From NCBI GenBank assembly GCA_964634885.1, contig CAZWLN010000008.1, forward strand, positions 1 to 64,000: a stretch of DNA of 64,000 nt. The letters are read 5' to 3'. The stretch is from DAINRZ01 sp964634885. Its GTDB lineage: Bacteria; Bacteroidota; Ignavibacteria; Kapaibacteriales; UBA2268. The position numbers and the translations under genes are program-made. Below are positions 51,849 through 61,165 of the stretch, in pieces. A model generated the notes under the pieces. It ran no database searches. It was not told the origin of the DNA and was given only the letters and a program-made list of their open reading frames with translations. How positions within the stretch are numbered: the stretch's first letter is position 1; each line of letters begins with the position of its first letter.

Positions 51849-53903
51849 CTATTCTTTTATGAACTTCCCTGTTCTGTCGCCAACCCGTAGAAAGTATATT
51901 CCGGCCGGCAGGGAGGATATATCGAGGCTTAATACTCCTGCCCCGCCTTCTGCCTTTACAGGTAATCGGAAACGTTCGCCGGACGGGTTGAATACCGTAA
52001 GATATTCAACAGGCAGCCGATCCTGCGTATAAATATATAAATTCCCCGAAGCAGGATTGGGGAAGAAAGTCAGTAAAGGTTCAGGTGCCGCTTCATCGAC
52101 GCCGAGCGCTGCTATGTCGGATAATTTCATCCTGTAAAGTCCGTTCGTCGTTGTGCCTGCATACAGGTAGCCGTCGATCAGCGAGAATTCAGGGACACGA
52201 ACGTTCTTGTGGGGTAAACCGTTGTTCGCTTCCTTCCAGTTCACGCCGCCGTCGAAGGAAACAAACAGGCCGTCGTAATTGGTGGCTGCCAACAGGAAAC
52301 CGTCGTATTCAAACACATTGATGACACGTTTTGACGGCAGGTTGCCGCTGATGTCGATCCAGTCTTTTCCCATGTCTGTTGACATAAAAAGCCCGGAATC
52401 CGATGCGGCATAGAATAAGCCGTTTCTTGAGAATATTTTTGACACTTGTGTCTTTATAAAATGGAGAGTGTCTATTACCCAAAGCTCTCCCTTATTTGTC
52501 GATCTGTAGATGCCGTAGCCACCCCAGGAGCCTCCGGTGATATATACGCTATCGCAAACATCGATGCTCCAAAAGTAAACGCTTTGTATTTGTCCGTTGT
52601 TTAATTCCTTCCAGGACCTGCCGTCGTCGGTGGATTTGATGACGCCTCTCCAGCCGGCAGCCAACAGGCCGTCGGGTACTTTTTTAAAGCAATTGGACAT
52701 ATACATGAGCGTGCCGTTGTCGATCTTGTCCCAGTCTTGACCTGCATTGCCCGATACGTACATGTTTCCGGAAAAGAAAATGATATTGCTGCCGCTGGCG
52801 GCTATACAATCGGCGTTCCTTATGCCGTTGAATATATTTATAAAATTCCAGCTTGCTCCGTCATCCGTCGATTTGAACACTCCTTTCCCATAGCATGAAG
52901 CAAACAGATTGTTGTCCTTCTTTATCACTCCGGTTACCTGGCATGAGCCAATGCCGTCGGAAGTTTCGGCCCAACTGTCGCCGCCGTCCGACGATACATA
53001 GATGCCGCCGCCTGAAGTGCCTGCAAAAATGAGGGAGTCTTTTGCCGCCAGGCAGTAAACCCCGTTGTAATCGCCGCCCGTTAAGCCCTTGGAACAGTTT
53101 GTCCATTTCTGTCCGGCGTTTGTCGATCTGAAGAATCCTCCTCCCGTAGTGTGAAATCCTGCATAGAGTACACCGTTTTTTTCCAGTAGGCTGTAAACCG
53201 TTCCTCCGATCATCCCATTATTCAAATCACTCCATGTACTGTCTTTGACAGATTTTCCAAGGACATAGCCGTTGATGCCAAGGTAAAGCATCGAGTCCAC
53301 CATGACGAAAGAGTAAGCGTTCACCATGCCGCTGGAGTATATTCTTTTCCATGCTGCGCCGTTGTCTGTCGAAAGGAAGACGCTTGAATTCGAACCGACA
53401 AAGATATAATTGTCTTTGACATAAACCAAACAGACATTGTAATTGATTGTCGTATCGGCGAGGATATTCCAGGAGGCTCCTTCGTCGCTGGAAACATACA
53501 ATCCGTATTTTGTGCCTGCAAAAATCAGGCTGTCTTTCTGGTTGAGGCTCAACGCCTCTAATTTGTTCATCCCATTGCCTGACGCGAACCATTCGTCCCC
53601 ACCGTTTGTCGATTTCACTATGCCGCTGCCGGTTGCTGCGTAAAGAGATTCGCCTCGGGCAATTATTCCATTGACGGTAGGCTTATCAAGGCCCTTATTT
53701 TTAGATACCCATTTCTTTCCGTTATCCGAAGAGAAATAGACACCGCTCGTCAGGCCGGCGTACATTCCGTTGTCGGTCGTCGTAATGCAGTTGACAATTC
53801 CCCCATTCATGCCCTGGTTGCACTCCTGCCACTGACAGTTGGCACATTCGAATGAGAATAAGTAGAGTAAAAGGTACGAAAAGTAGAACAAGAAATTTTT
53901 CAT
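51849..53903 (-). CDS. T9SS-sorted sialidase-like Asp-box propeller protein (type B, copy 1)
   Basis: A 684-aa exported protein (start at 53903, signal peptide ending ANC). Many Asp-box-like repeats, such as YFSSDNGKKW, VKSTNGGDEW, YVSSDEGASW and IYVSSDGGDSW, suggest one or two propellers. The C-terminus (FFPNPASGNLYIY ... LPAGIYFLRVGDRTGKFIKE) is a T9SS sorting domain. It is followed by its close paralogue at 53995. Catalytic residues of true sialidases are not evident, so a binding or structural role is more likely. Confidence 0.9.
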   Translation of the reverse strand: MKNFLFYFSYLLLYLFSFECANCQWQECNQGMNGGIVNCITTTDNGMYAGLTSGVYFSSDNGKKWVSKNKGLDKPTVNGIIARGESLYAATGSGIVKSTNGGDEWFASGNGMNKLEALSLNQKDSLIFAGTKYGLYVSSDEGASWNILADTTINYNVCLVYVKDNYIFVGSNSSVFLSTDNGAAWKRIYSSGMVNAYSFVMVDSMLYLGINGYVLGKSVKDSTWSDLNNGMIGGTVYSLLEKNGVLYAGFHTTGGGFFRSTNAGQKWTNCSKGLTGGDYNGVYCLAAKDSLIFAGTSGGGIYVSSDGGDSWAETSDGIGSCQVTGVIKKDNNLFASCYGKGVFKSTDDGASWNFINIFNGIRNADCIAASGSNIIFFSGNMYVSGNAGQDWDKIDNGTLMYMSNCFKKVPDGLLAAGWRGVIKSTDDGRSWKELNNGQIQSVYFWSIDVCDSVYITGGSWGGYGIYRSTNKGELWVIDTLHFIKTQVSKIFSRNGLFYAASDSGLFMSTDMGKDWIDISGNLPSKRVINVFEYDGFLLAATNYDGLFVSFDGGVNWKEANNGLPHKNVRVPEFSLIDGYLYAGTTTNGLYRMKLSDIAALGVDEAAPEPLLTFFPNPASGNLYIYTQDRLPVEYLTVFNPSGERFRLPVKAEGGAGVLSLDISSLPAGIYFLRVGDRTGKFIKE

Positions 53904-53994
53904 AATACACATTCCTTTGATTTAATCATATTATCAGTTAATATCAGTACTATTGCTAAAACCAAGCTGAAAGTATTGCGCCAGGCTGTCGGCT

Positions 53995-56064
53995 TTACAT
54001 CTTAACAAACTTCCCGGTCCTGTTGCCGGCTTTCACAAAGTAAACCCCTGTTGGGAGCTGGGAGACGTCAAGCCTGTAAGAAACAGAAGCAGTCTCTTCG
54101 ATTGTAAGCGGCAAATGAAGTTCTTCTCCGAGTGAATTGAATATTGTTAAGGGCTGTCCGAACTGTTGGCTGTCGATGTTAATGTTTAAGTATTCTGTTG
54201 CCGGGTTGGGGAAGAAGCCAAACGACCCGGACTTTTCTTTTTCATCGACGCCGAGGCTTGCAAGCTCGGACAATTTGATCCTGTACAGTCCATAGTTATA
54301 GAATCCGCCATAAATATAATTACCAATTATATTGTACTTAATATTCTGCATCTTACTTGCGGGCAATCCTTTGTTTGCCCCTACCCAGTTTTGTCCTCCG
54401 TCGTATGTAATGAAGAGGCCCTCTTTGGATACTGAAGTTAAAATGAAATCATTTGTGGCAATTAAACTTCTGGTATCTTGTGTAGGCAGGCCGGAACTGA
54501 TATGAATCCAGTTCTCACCCGTATCTGACGATACGAATATGCCACTGCGTTCCACAGAAGCATATATCTTATCTCCCGACGCAGAAAGCGAAATAACTTT
54601 TTCATTTTTGAACCAGCCTTTTTCATTGTTCCAATTGGCCCCTTTGTCTGTGGACCTGAACAATCCGTTGCCGCCGGCAAAATAGACACCGTTGCAATGT
54701 TCCAGGCAGTAGATGTAAGAGTTTTGAGTGATGCCGTTACTGATTGACGTCCACGTTTTTCCGTCGTCCGTGGATTTCAATACAGTGCCGAAGCCGCCGG
54801 CCAGTAGTCCGTCATCAGTATTCAAAAAGCATTGTACCATGTTTCCGGACGGGGTATTATCGCTTTTTTCCCAGTCTTTGCCGTCATTGGAAGAAAAAAA
54901 TAAATTCATATAGGACAATATGAGATTATTTCCACTACCGGCAATGCACTCCAGGTTAATAATGCCGTTAAAAGAATCAATTAGCTCCCAACTGTCGCCA
55001 TTGTTTGCAGATTTAAATATTCCTTTACCCAAGCAACTTGCAAACAGATCATTGCCTTTCTTAATCACATCGGACACATCGCCATTGCGTATTCCGTTAC
55101 TCGATTCACACCAGAGATTGCCTTTGTCTGAGGAACAATAAACGCCTCCCTTATATGTTCCGACATAGAGTATCTCATTCCTGTATGCCAGGCAGTGGAA
55201 GCCGGAGCCAATATTTTCTTCCGATTCTAAAAGGCCCTCCGAAGAACGTGTCCATTCCTTTCCCATATTTGTTGATTTGTAAACGCCCGAATTATAACCA
55301 AAAACTGTCGTAAAGATGATGCCGTCGGCCAATAGGAGATCGTTACAAGTTAAGCCGTTAAGTCCGTTGTTTAATATGGTTAAGGACGTATCATTGACAC
55401 TTAGTTCGAAGAGGTACAGATTAGTGCCGATGTAAATCATTGTATCGACAATTAAAACCGAATTAATGGCCTGAGAGGTAGAGCCGTATCCGTTGAATAT
55501 CTTTTTCCAGCTATTGCCGTTGTCTGATGATAAATATGCCAATGTGTTACTACAGGCGACAATATATGAGGACCCGACAATTACTTTTTTCACTTCGAAA
55601 TCAATCAGGGATAATGTTACATGATCCCAGGTGCTGCCGTGATCATACGAAGAATAGAGACCTGAGAACGTACCTGCAAACAGGATGTTGTCTTTCCTGT
55701 TCAGACTGTTAACCTTTACATTGCTTAAGTTGCTGACGGACAGCTCCCAGTCGTTCCCGTTGTTTGTCGAAGTGAAAATGCCGGATGCGGTGGCGGCATA
55801 GATCTTGTCCTGCCATACCATTAAACCGTTGACATCGGTGGTGTCCAACCCCTTATTCTTTTTTACCCAGCTTTTGCCGTCGTCTGAAGAAAAGTAAAGT
55901 CCACCGCCTGTTACAACTGCAAAAACTCCGCTGTTTGTCGGTACCAGACAGTTAACTTCACCTGCGTTCAGGCCGTTGTTGCACTCCTGCCACTGGCCGA
56001 AGGTGCTTTCGAAGGAGAATATGGAAAGCATAATAATTGAAAAGTATAGTAATGAATTTTTCAT
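53995..56064 (-). CDS. T9SS-sorted Asp-box propeller protein (type B, copy 2)
   Basis: A 689-aa protein with signal peptide MKNSLLYFSIIMLSIFSFESTFG. It shares with the neighbour the opening WQECNNGLNAGEVNCL, the order of the Asp-box repeats (YFSSDDGKSW, FTSTNNGNDW, YCSSDKGNLW, FKSANNGDSW) and the T9SS end (FFPNPATEYLNI ... LPTGVYFVKAGNRTGKFVKM). The two arose by tandem duplication and have since diverged considerably. Confidence 0.9.
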   Translation of the reverse strand: MKNSLLYFSIIMLSIFSFESTFGQWQECNNGLNAGEVNCLVPTNSGVFAVVTGGGLYFSSDDGKSWVKKNKGLDTTDVNGLMVWQDKIYAATASGIFTSTNNGNDWELSVSNLSNVKVNSLNRKDNILFAGTFSGLYSSYDHGSTWDHVTLSLIDFEVKKVIVGSSYIVACSNTLAYLSSDNGNSWKKIFNGYGSTSQAINSVLIVDTMIYIGTNLYLFELSVNDTSLTILNNGLNGLTCNDLLLADGIIFTTVFGYNSGVYKSTNMGKEWTRSSEGLLESEENIGSGFHCLAYRNEILYVGTYKGGVYCSSDKGNLWCESSNGIRNGDVSDVIKKGNDLFASCLGKGIFKSANNGDSWELIDSFNGIINLECIAGSGNNLILSYMNLFFSSNDGKDWEKSDNTPSGNMVQCFLNTDDGLLAGGFGTVLKSTDDGKTWTSISNGITQNSYIYCLEHCNGVYFAGGNGLFRSTDKGANWNNEKGWFKNEKVISLSASGDKIYASVERSGIFVSSDTGENWIHISSGLPTQDTRSLIATNDFILTSVSKEGLFITYDGGQNWVGANKGLPASKMQNIKYNIIGNYIYGGFYNYGLYRIKLSELASLGVDEKEKSGSFGFFPNPATEYLNINIDSQQFGQPLTIFNSLGEELHLPLTIEETASVSYRLDVSQLPTGVYFVKAGNRTGKFVKM

Positions 56065-56154
56065 AAAGTAGTTACCATTAGATTTTTCAAAAATAGTTTA
56101 ATTGGATTCCATCTGAAAAGCCGATGGACAGTATTATGTTGCATATATCATTTC

Positions 56155-58389
56155 CTATAATTTTATAAACTTACCGGTTAAATTCCCTACTTTCACAAAG
56201 TAAACCCCTGTTGGGAACTGGGAGACGTCCAGTTTGTAAGAACCTCCGGGCTCGTCGTCAATAATGACCGGCAGGAGAATTTCTTCACCGGTTAAATTAT
56301 AAACCTTGACATGCTGCAGCGGCTTCAGGCCGTCAAAGTACAGGTAGAGAATGTCTGTAGCGGGGTTAGGAGCTATCCGGATGGCGTAGTGGCCCTCATC
56401 TCCGTTCTCGGGATTAACCCCGGTTTTCCCGATATACCGCATAAGTAAGGTTCCGTTGCTGCCGCCGGCAAATAGAACTTCATTGTTGAGAACAGCAATG
56501 TCACTTAATATTTCTTCAACCTTAAAACTGCCGGCGCTGTCTTTCTGCCAGCTGATACCATTGTCGGTCGATATATAATAGTACTGGAAACCGTTGGAGT
56601 TATAATCATTTTTTACAGCTACACAACATCGGCCGCATCTTTTAATGGTCTTTATACCAGATGTATTATTCTCATTGGGTTGTTTGACTTTCAACTCCCA
56701 TGTCAGCCCCCCGTTTGTTGTCAATTGTATAATGTCGTATTTTATATCGGATTCTTCGAATTTTCCCCAGGCAAATGCAGTATCTCCGGAGAAAAAGGCG
56801 GCATCGTCGCAGTTGTCCGGCATTGCCCTTGACGAGTCCCAGGTATTGCCGTTGTCCTTTGATATATATAATGCCCTGGCGTTCATGTTACTCATAATGA
56901 AAAGGCCCTTGCCCGGGTGGGCAATGCTCCAGTTCGAATGAATTGAAGTGTCGGGTACATTCACCGAATCGTAAGTTTCCCAGCCGTCGTCCGTATAGTA
57001 GAAATACGGCCTGCTAATTCTTGCTATTCCTCGTTTGGTGTCTGCCATCTTTAAAGCAGATATTCTCGCGCTGTCCGGGAAAAATGTTACTTTCCAGTCC
57101 TTTCCCTTATTTGCCGATCTGATAATGGTGCCGCTGTATGGTTGATTGTTCTTTGGACTGTTTATGGCAATAAAAATGGTATTCGCACCGGGACAGGCCA
57201 TTGCCTGGTAATATGAAGAACCGTTCCTGCACCCTATTGTATCAAGATCCATCGGGTCACTCCAGTTTTGGCCTCCGTTCTCTGAAAATATTCCCTTACA
57301 AGATGTACCCCATTTCAGCATTGTAAAAATATCAGACGTACCGTTTACTGCAATATCGGTAAAACCATTGTTGAAACATGATGTTTTAATCTTATATTTT
57401 ATACTGTTGCTGTCTTCACTCAGGGTTACAATCTCACCTCCGCCTCCGACACTGATGCCGTGCTCCCTGTCAAAGAATTCCATCGTATTCATGTTGTATG
57501 CCATTGTGTCAATCCGCACGCTTACCTCATTTGATTTCCAGGTAAGGCCACCGTCGTTTGTTGTGATTTCGGTTTTGAAATGAGGGCCATAATTATCAAC
57601 CCTGATGACACCGCAGAGGCTGTCAAAGAAAAAACAACCACGCAACCAGGACTTATTGTAGTTACCAAAATAGGAGTTCAGCATTGTACATTTCCAGGTC
57701 TTGCCCAAATCATTGGAGACACAAACAGCAATGGAGTCGCCGACAGCGTAGATATGCTTTTCATCGGGAGCGCGAACGAATTTAAGGCTTGTTACCGCCC
57801 CGCTCTCTGTACTGTTCCAGTTTAAACCGGAATTTACCGAACGCACGACGGCGCCGCCGTCACCAACGGCAATGAGTGTAGTGGAATTGATCCAGGTGAC
57901 GTTTCTCAGGTTACTGTATGAATTGTTGGAAGCTTCCTTCCAGTTCAGGCCTCCGTCGGATGTTACAAGGACAATGCCGCAGTCTCCGACAATTACCCCA
58001 TGATTGGCATCCCAAAAAGCAATGTCAGCCAGGTTCTCGGTATTTGTATAGCTATCCTTAGCGTATTTCAACCAGTTTTCTCCCCGATCTTTACTGACAT
58101 AGATGGAACCACCGTCCCCGACTGCAATGATGTTATCTTTCCCGGGTGCGGCAATGCCGCTGAGTCTGGTGTGGCTGGGAATCATCCGGTTTTTCCAGCT
58201 TACTCCGTTGTCCGTTGTCTGCCTGATTACTCCATAGTGACCGACAGCAATGGCAGTGTCCTGTGAAAGAAAGCATACATCAAAAAGGTCATAGCCCACG
58301 GGATAGTAGAATAATTCTGTCCATTGAGCCGTACTGGTGTAATGCAGGGATAATAATAATACAAAGATTAAATAGCAGCACTTTTTCAT
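56155..58389 (-). CDS. T9SS-sorted YCF48-like propeller protein (type A, copy 2)
   Basis: A 744-aa protein (start at 58389, signal peptide MKKCCYLIFVLLLSLHYTSTA). GHYGVIRQTTDNGVSW, GDGGSIYVSKDRGENW, GDCGIVLVTSDGGLNW and GDGGAVVRSVNSGLNW follow the same order as in the protein at 49181, and the T9SS end is IAPNPATDILYLY ... FPTGVYFVKVGNLTGKFIKL. It closes the A-B-B-A set of paralogues. There is no clear promoter, and the next gene upstream is 62 bases away. Confidence 0.9.
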   Translation of the reverse strand: MKKCCYLIFVLLLSLHYTSTAQWTELFYYPVGYDLFDVCFLSQDTAIAVGHYGVIRQTTDNGVSWKNRMIPSHTRLSGIAAPGKDNIIAVGDGGSIYVSKDRGENWLKYAKDSYTNTENLADIAFWDANHGVIVGDCGIVLVTSDGGLNWKEASNNSYSNLRNVTWINSTTLIAVGDGGAVVRSVNSGLNWNSTESGAVTSLKFVRAPDEKHIYAVGDSIAVCVSNDLGKTWKCTMLNSYFGNYNKSWLRGCFFFDSLCGVIRVDNYGPHFKTEITTNDGGLTWKSNEVSVRIDTMAYNMNTMEFFDREHGISVGGGGEIVTLSEDSNSIKYKIKTSCFNNGFTDIAVNGTSDIFTMLKWGTSCKGIFSENGGQNWSDPMDLDTIGCRNGSSYYQAMACPGANTIFIAINSPKNNQPYSGTIIRSANKGKDWKVTFFPDSARISALKMADTKRGIARISRPYFYYTDDGWETYDSVNVPDTSIHSNWSIAHPGKGLFIMSNMNARALYISKDNGNTWDSSRAMPDNCDDAAFFSGDTAFAWGKFEESDIKYDIIQLTTNGGLTWELKVKQPNENNTSGIKTIKRCGRCCVAVKNDYNSNGFQYYYISTDNGISWQKDSAGSFKVEEILSDIAVLNNEVLFAGGSNGTLLMRYIGKTGVNPENGDEGHYAIRIAPNPATDILYLYFDGLKPLQHVKVYNLTGEEILLPVIIDDEPGGSYKLDVSQFPTGVYFVKVGNLTGKFIKL

Positions 58390-58478
58390 TTCGAAAATCC
58401 TGTAATAATTTACCAACTAACATTGGTAATAACAATTCAAATTGAAAAAGGTTTCACCGAATATGCTAAATTATTTTC

Positions 58479-60038
58479 TCAGATTCTTTTGTAAACGTAG
58501 AAATTCTTTGTTTCGAAAACCCTGCCGAAGTTTTTCTGAAGAATGGGGTACAGTGTAGTGTCTTTCTGCAATGCTTCCCAACCGGGCATTTTGTGCCCGA
58601 GAATGTAAAGATGGCTGTCGTTGTTTTGTATTACTATCCATCTCGCTGTTTGGAACTCTTTTTCGATGCGTTCCCGGTAAGCAGGTGATTTAAAAATTCC
58701 CAGGTAAAAGCAGGATTGCTCGAAAGCCGAGGTATTCATTCCACCCAGTATCAGGTTGATGGAATTGGCGCCGGTACTGACGCTGACAAGGCTGTCGGCG
58801 GGGGAGGAATTATCCTTGATAAATTTTGTCAGTTCCCCTATCTGTACGCGGGCCAGAGCAGGATTGGTCTCCGATTCGAATAATGCATCATAGCTTTCCG
58901 TATTCGTGACATAGCAGTAGGGGATTCTAAGGAGGTTTACCCATCTGGGCAACGGGCTGAAAACGAAAGCCAGCAGGATGAACGCCGCAATTATCAGCCT
59001 GCCCGGAAGCAGGTGCCTGTAATAGTTCTCACGGAATGAGCCGATAAGGAATCTTGCACCGTAAGCCGAAAGGATTGAGAAAATAATGAACATCCTGGTA
59101 AAATGATAGTAATAGAGCTTTCTTTCGATTAACACCGTACAAAACAGAGCAATGAGGACAATGAACAACAACTGGAGAGTCTGTGTGCGCTTTTCACGCT
59201 GTTGTGCCGTACGGGTAAAATAGACTACCGAAGCCAGGAACATAGATAAATACATTAATGAGAAATTGTCTGCAAAAATCGATGCGGTTTCTTTGAGGCC
59301 CCATTTAATAAAATCAGCATCGAGCGGGGGCATCGATGAGTAGAAAGATGTAAAACGGAATGCTTCGACAAAGCCGCTGAATACTCCCGGTTGGGCCATG
59401 GGCAGGGACACTGCACCGACGGCAAGCACTACGCCTGCCAGCTGGGTTAATGATATTACGGCCAGGTTCCTGAATTTTTTCCGGTCATCGTGGTAATACC
59501 AGGTAAAGAAAAAGACCGGGACATACAGCAGCAGCAGGTCGTATTTGATGCAAAACAGCAGCCCTGTCAGCGCTCCAAGAAGCAGATTGATTTTCAGGCC
59601 GGGCTTCTTAGCCAGTACAAAATACACCATCCAGATTGCGGCAAGGTTGATATGCGTATCGCTTTGGAAAGTCATCTGGGGGCCGAAGGAGGTATAGAGC
59701 AAAGCGTAAAGTACACCTGCTCCCATGGCGATACGCTTGTCGCCCGTCAGCCTGCCGATGACATAATACCCTGAGAAAATGATCACTGTCTGATAGACGA
59801 TGTCCAGTACCCTGACGATCATCTCGGAACCGTGGGACAGCAGGTAAACGGGAATATATAAATAATAGATCAGCGGCGGTTTGAGGTCGATTGCGTCAAC
59901 GTAGAGAGTCTTTCCTTCGAGTATCTTCCGGGCAATGTTCATGAAAACAACGGAGTCGCTGCTGAGAGGGAAAAACAGCAAGGGGAAGAGGAACAGCCCA
60001 ATAAGTGAAATACATATTATCTTAAAATGCTTTGTCAT
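58479..60038 (-). CDS. GT39/ArnT-like membrane glycosyltransferase
   Basis: A 519-aa polytopic protein with about ten to twelve helices. The first loop carries SDSVVFMNIARKILEGKTLYVDAIDLKPPLIYY, with the acidic residues and the DxKPP-like motif typical of PMT/ArnT-type enzymes that use polyprenyl-phosphate sugars. A soluble C-terminal domain of about 130 aa follows (from about 390). Acceptor and sugar are unknown. It is divergent from the reductase gene across a 112-base gap. Confidence 0.83.
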   Translation of the reverse strand: MTKHFKIICISLIGLFLFPLLFFPLSSDSVVFMNIARKILEGKTLYVDAIDLKPPLIYYLYIPVYLLSHGSEMIVRVLDIVYQTVIIFSGYYVIGRLTGDKRIAMGAGVLYALLYTSFGPQMTFQSDTHINLAAIWMVYFVLAKKPGLKINLLLGALTGLLFCIKYDLLLLYVPVFFFTWYYHDDRKKFRNLAVISLTQLAGVVLAVGAVSLPMAQPGVFSGFVEAFRFTSFYSSMPPLDADFIKWGLKETASIFADNFSLMYLSMFLASVVYFTRTAQQREKRTQTLQLLFIVLIALFCTVLIERKLYYYHFTRMFIIFSILSAYGARFLIGSFRENYYRHLLPGRLIIAAFILLAFVFSPLPRWVNLLRIPYCYVTNTESYDALFESETNPALARVQIGELTKFIKDNSSPADSLVSVSTGANSINLILGGMNTSAFEQSCFYLGIFKSPAYRERIEKEFQTARWIVIQNNDSHLYILGHKMPGWEALQKDTTLYPILQKNFGRVFETKNFYVYKRI

Positions 60039-60150
60039 AATTGTAAAATTTTTATCTTTTCAAAATTGGTGTTTCCATTTTAATCCAAATATAATTATTT
60101 TTACGGATTGTTCTCTCTTTCATTTATTACTGTCAATTTTGGGAGAGTAT

Positions 60151-61146
60151 ATGACTGATGATACATACAGGGCTCTGGTTGTCGAAGAATACCTGCCCGG
60201 GCAATTCCGCCGCAATGTGGTAAACAGGCCGCTTTCTGCAATCATCAAACATGATGTTACAGTCAAAGTCAGCTATTCATCGCTGAATTATAAAGACGCA
60301 CTGTCCGCTTCAGGCCACAAAGGCATTACAAAGAATTACCCGCACACACCCGGCATCGACGCTGCCGGTTTTGTTGCCGCGAGCCGCAGCCGCTTGTTCA
60401 GTGAAGGTGAAGAAGTGATTGTCAGCGGCTATGACCTGGGAATGAATACCGACGGCGGTTTCGGTGAATACATCGATGTACCTGCCGAGTGGGTTGTACC
60501 GATGCCTAAAGGGTTGACGGCGAGGGAGGCGATGATGTACGGTACTGCCGGATTTACTGCCGCCCTCTGCGTCTGTGAGTTAATCAATCAAGGTGTAAAG
60601 CCTGGTAAAGGAAAAATACTTGTAACAGGCGCTACAGGTGGAGTCGGCTCATTTGCCGTCGCCGTCCTGTCGAAATTAGGCTATGAAGTAGCGGCTGCCA
60701 CAGGCAAGAAAGAAAGCCGGGACTATCTCTCCGGCCTCGGCGCCACTGAAATCATCGACCGCAGCGAACTCGACGAAACCGGAGGCAAACCACTGCTCAG
60801 CGGCAGGTGGGCCGGGGTTGTCGATAATGTCGGGGGTAACATCCTTTCTAATGCCATACGATCGTGTAAAAGGGAAGCGGTAGTATGCTCTGCCGGCAAC
60901 GCTGCTTCGGACAGGCTTGAAACGTCGGTCTATCCCTTCATTCTGCGAGGGGTTAAGCTGATCGGCATCGACGCTGCCGAGAAGAATATGGACATCAGGG
61001 TTAAAATCTGGGAACGCCTTGCTACGTCATGGAGTACGGACAGGCTTCATCAGATATGCCATGAAGTCGGGCTGGAGGAGCTCGACGCTGAGATTGGGCG
61101 GATGATGGGCGGAAAAATGACCGGCAGGGCGCTGGTCAGGATTTGA
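60151..61146 (+). CDS. AcuI/YhdH-family NADPH-dependent reductase
   Basis: A 331-aa MDR-superfamily enzyme. It has the AcuI-type YSSLNYKDALSASGHKGITKNYPHTPGIDAAG and the nucleotide fold GATGGVGSFAVAVLSKLGYEVAAATGK. AcuI enzymes reduce acryloyl-CoA to propionyl-CoA; the name is by family only, and quinone or enone reductase activity is possible. The start at 60151 follows GGGAGAG; an upstream frame to 59935 overlaps the glycosyltransferase and is not coding. The DUF885-like gene begins 19 bases later. Confidence 0.9.
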   Translation: MTDDTYRALVVEEYLPGQFRRNVVNRPLSAIIKHDVTVKVSYSSLNYKDALSASGHKGITKNYPHTPGIDAAGFVAASRSRLFSEGEEVIVSGYDLGMNTDGGFGEYIDVPAEWVVPMPKGLTAREAMMYGTAGFTAALCVCELINQGVKPGKGKILVTGATGGVGSFAVAVLSKLGYEVAAATGKKESRDYLSGLGATEIIDRSELDETGGKPLLSGRWAGVVDNVGGNILSNAIRSCKREAVVCSAGNAASDRLETSVYPFILRGVKLIGIDAAEKNMDIRVKIWERLATSWSTDRLHQICHEVGLEELDAEIGRMMGGKMTGRALVRI

Positions 61147-61165
61147 AATAATTTGAGGAATAACT

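Noticed and set aside
51849..56064. Sialidase enzyme activity
   Set aside because: Asp-box repeats alone do not make a sialidase; the catalytic Arg triad and Tyr/Glu pair could not be identified.
59935..60150. N-terminal extension of the AcuI-like reductase
   Set aside because: It overlaps the divergent glycosyltransferase gene and the spacer; the family start and ribosome binding site are at 60151.
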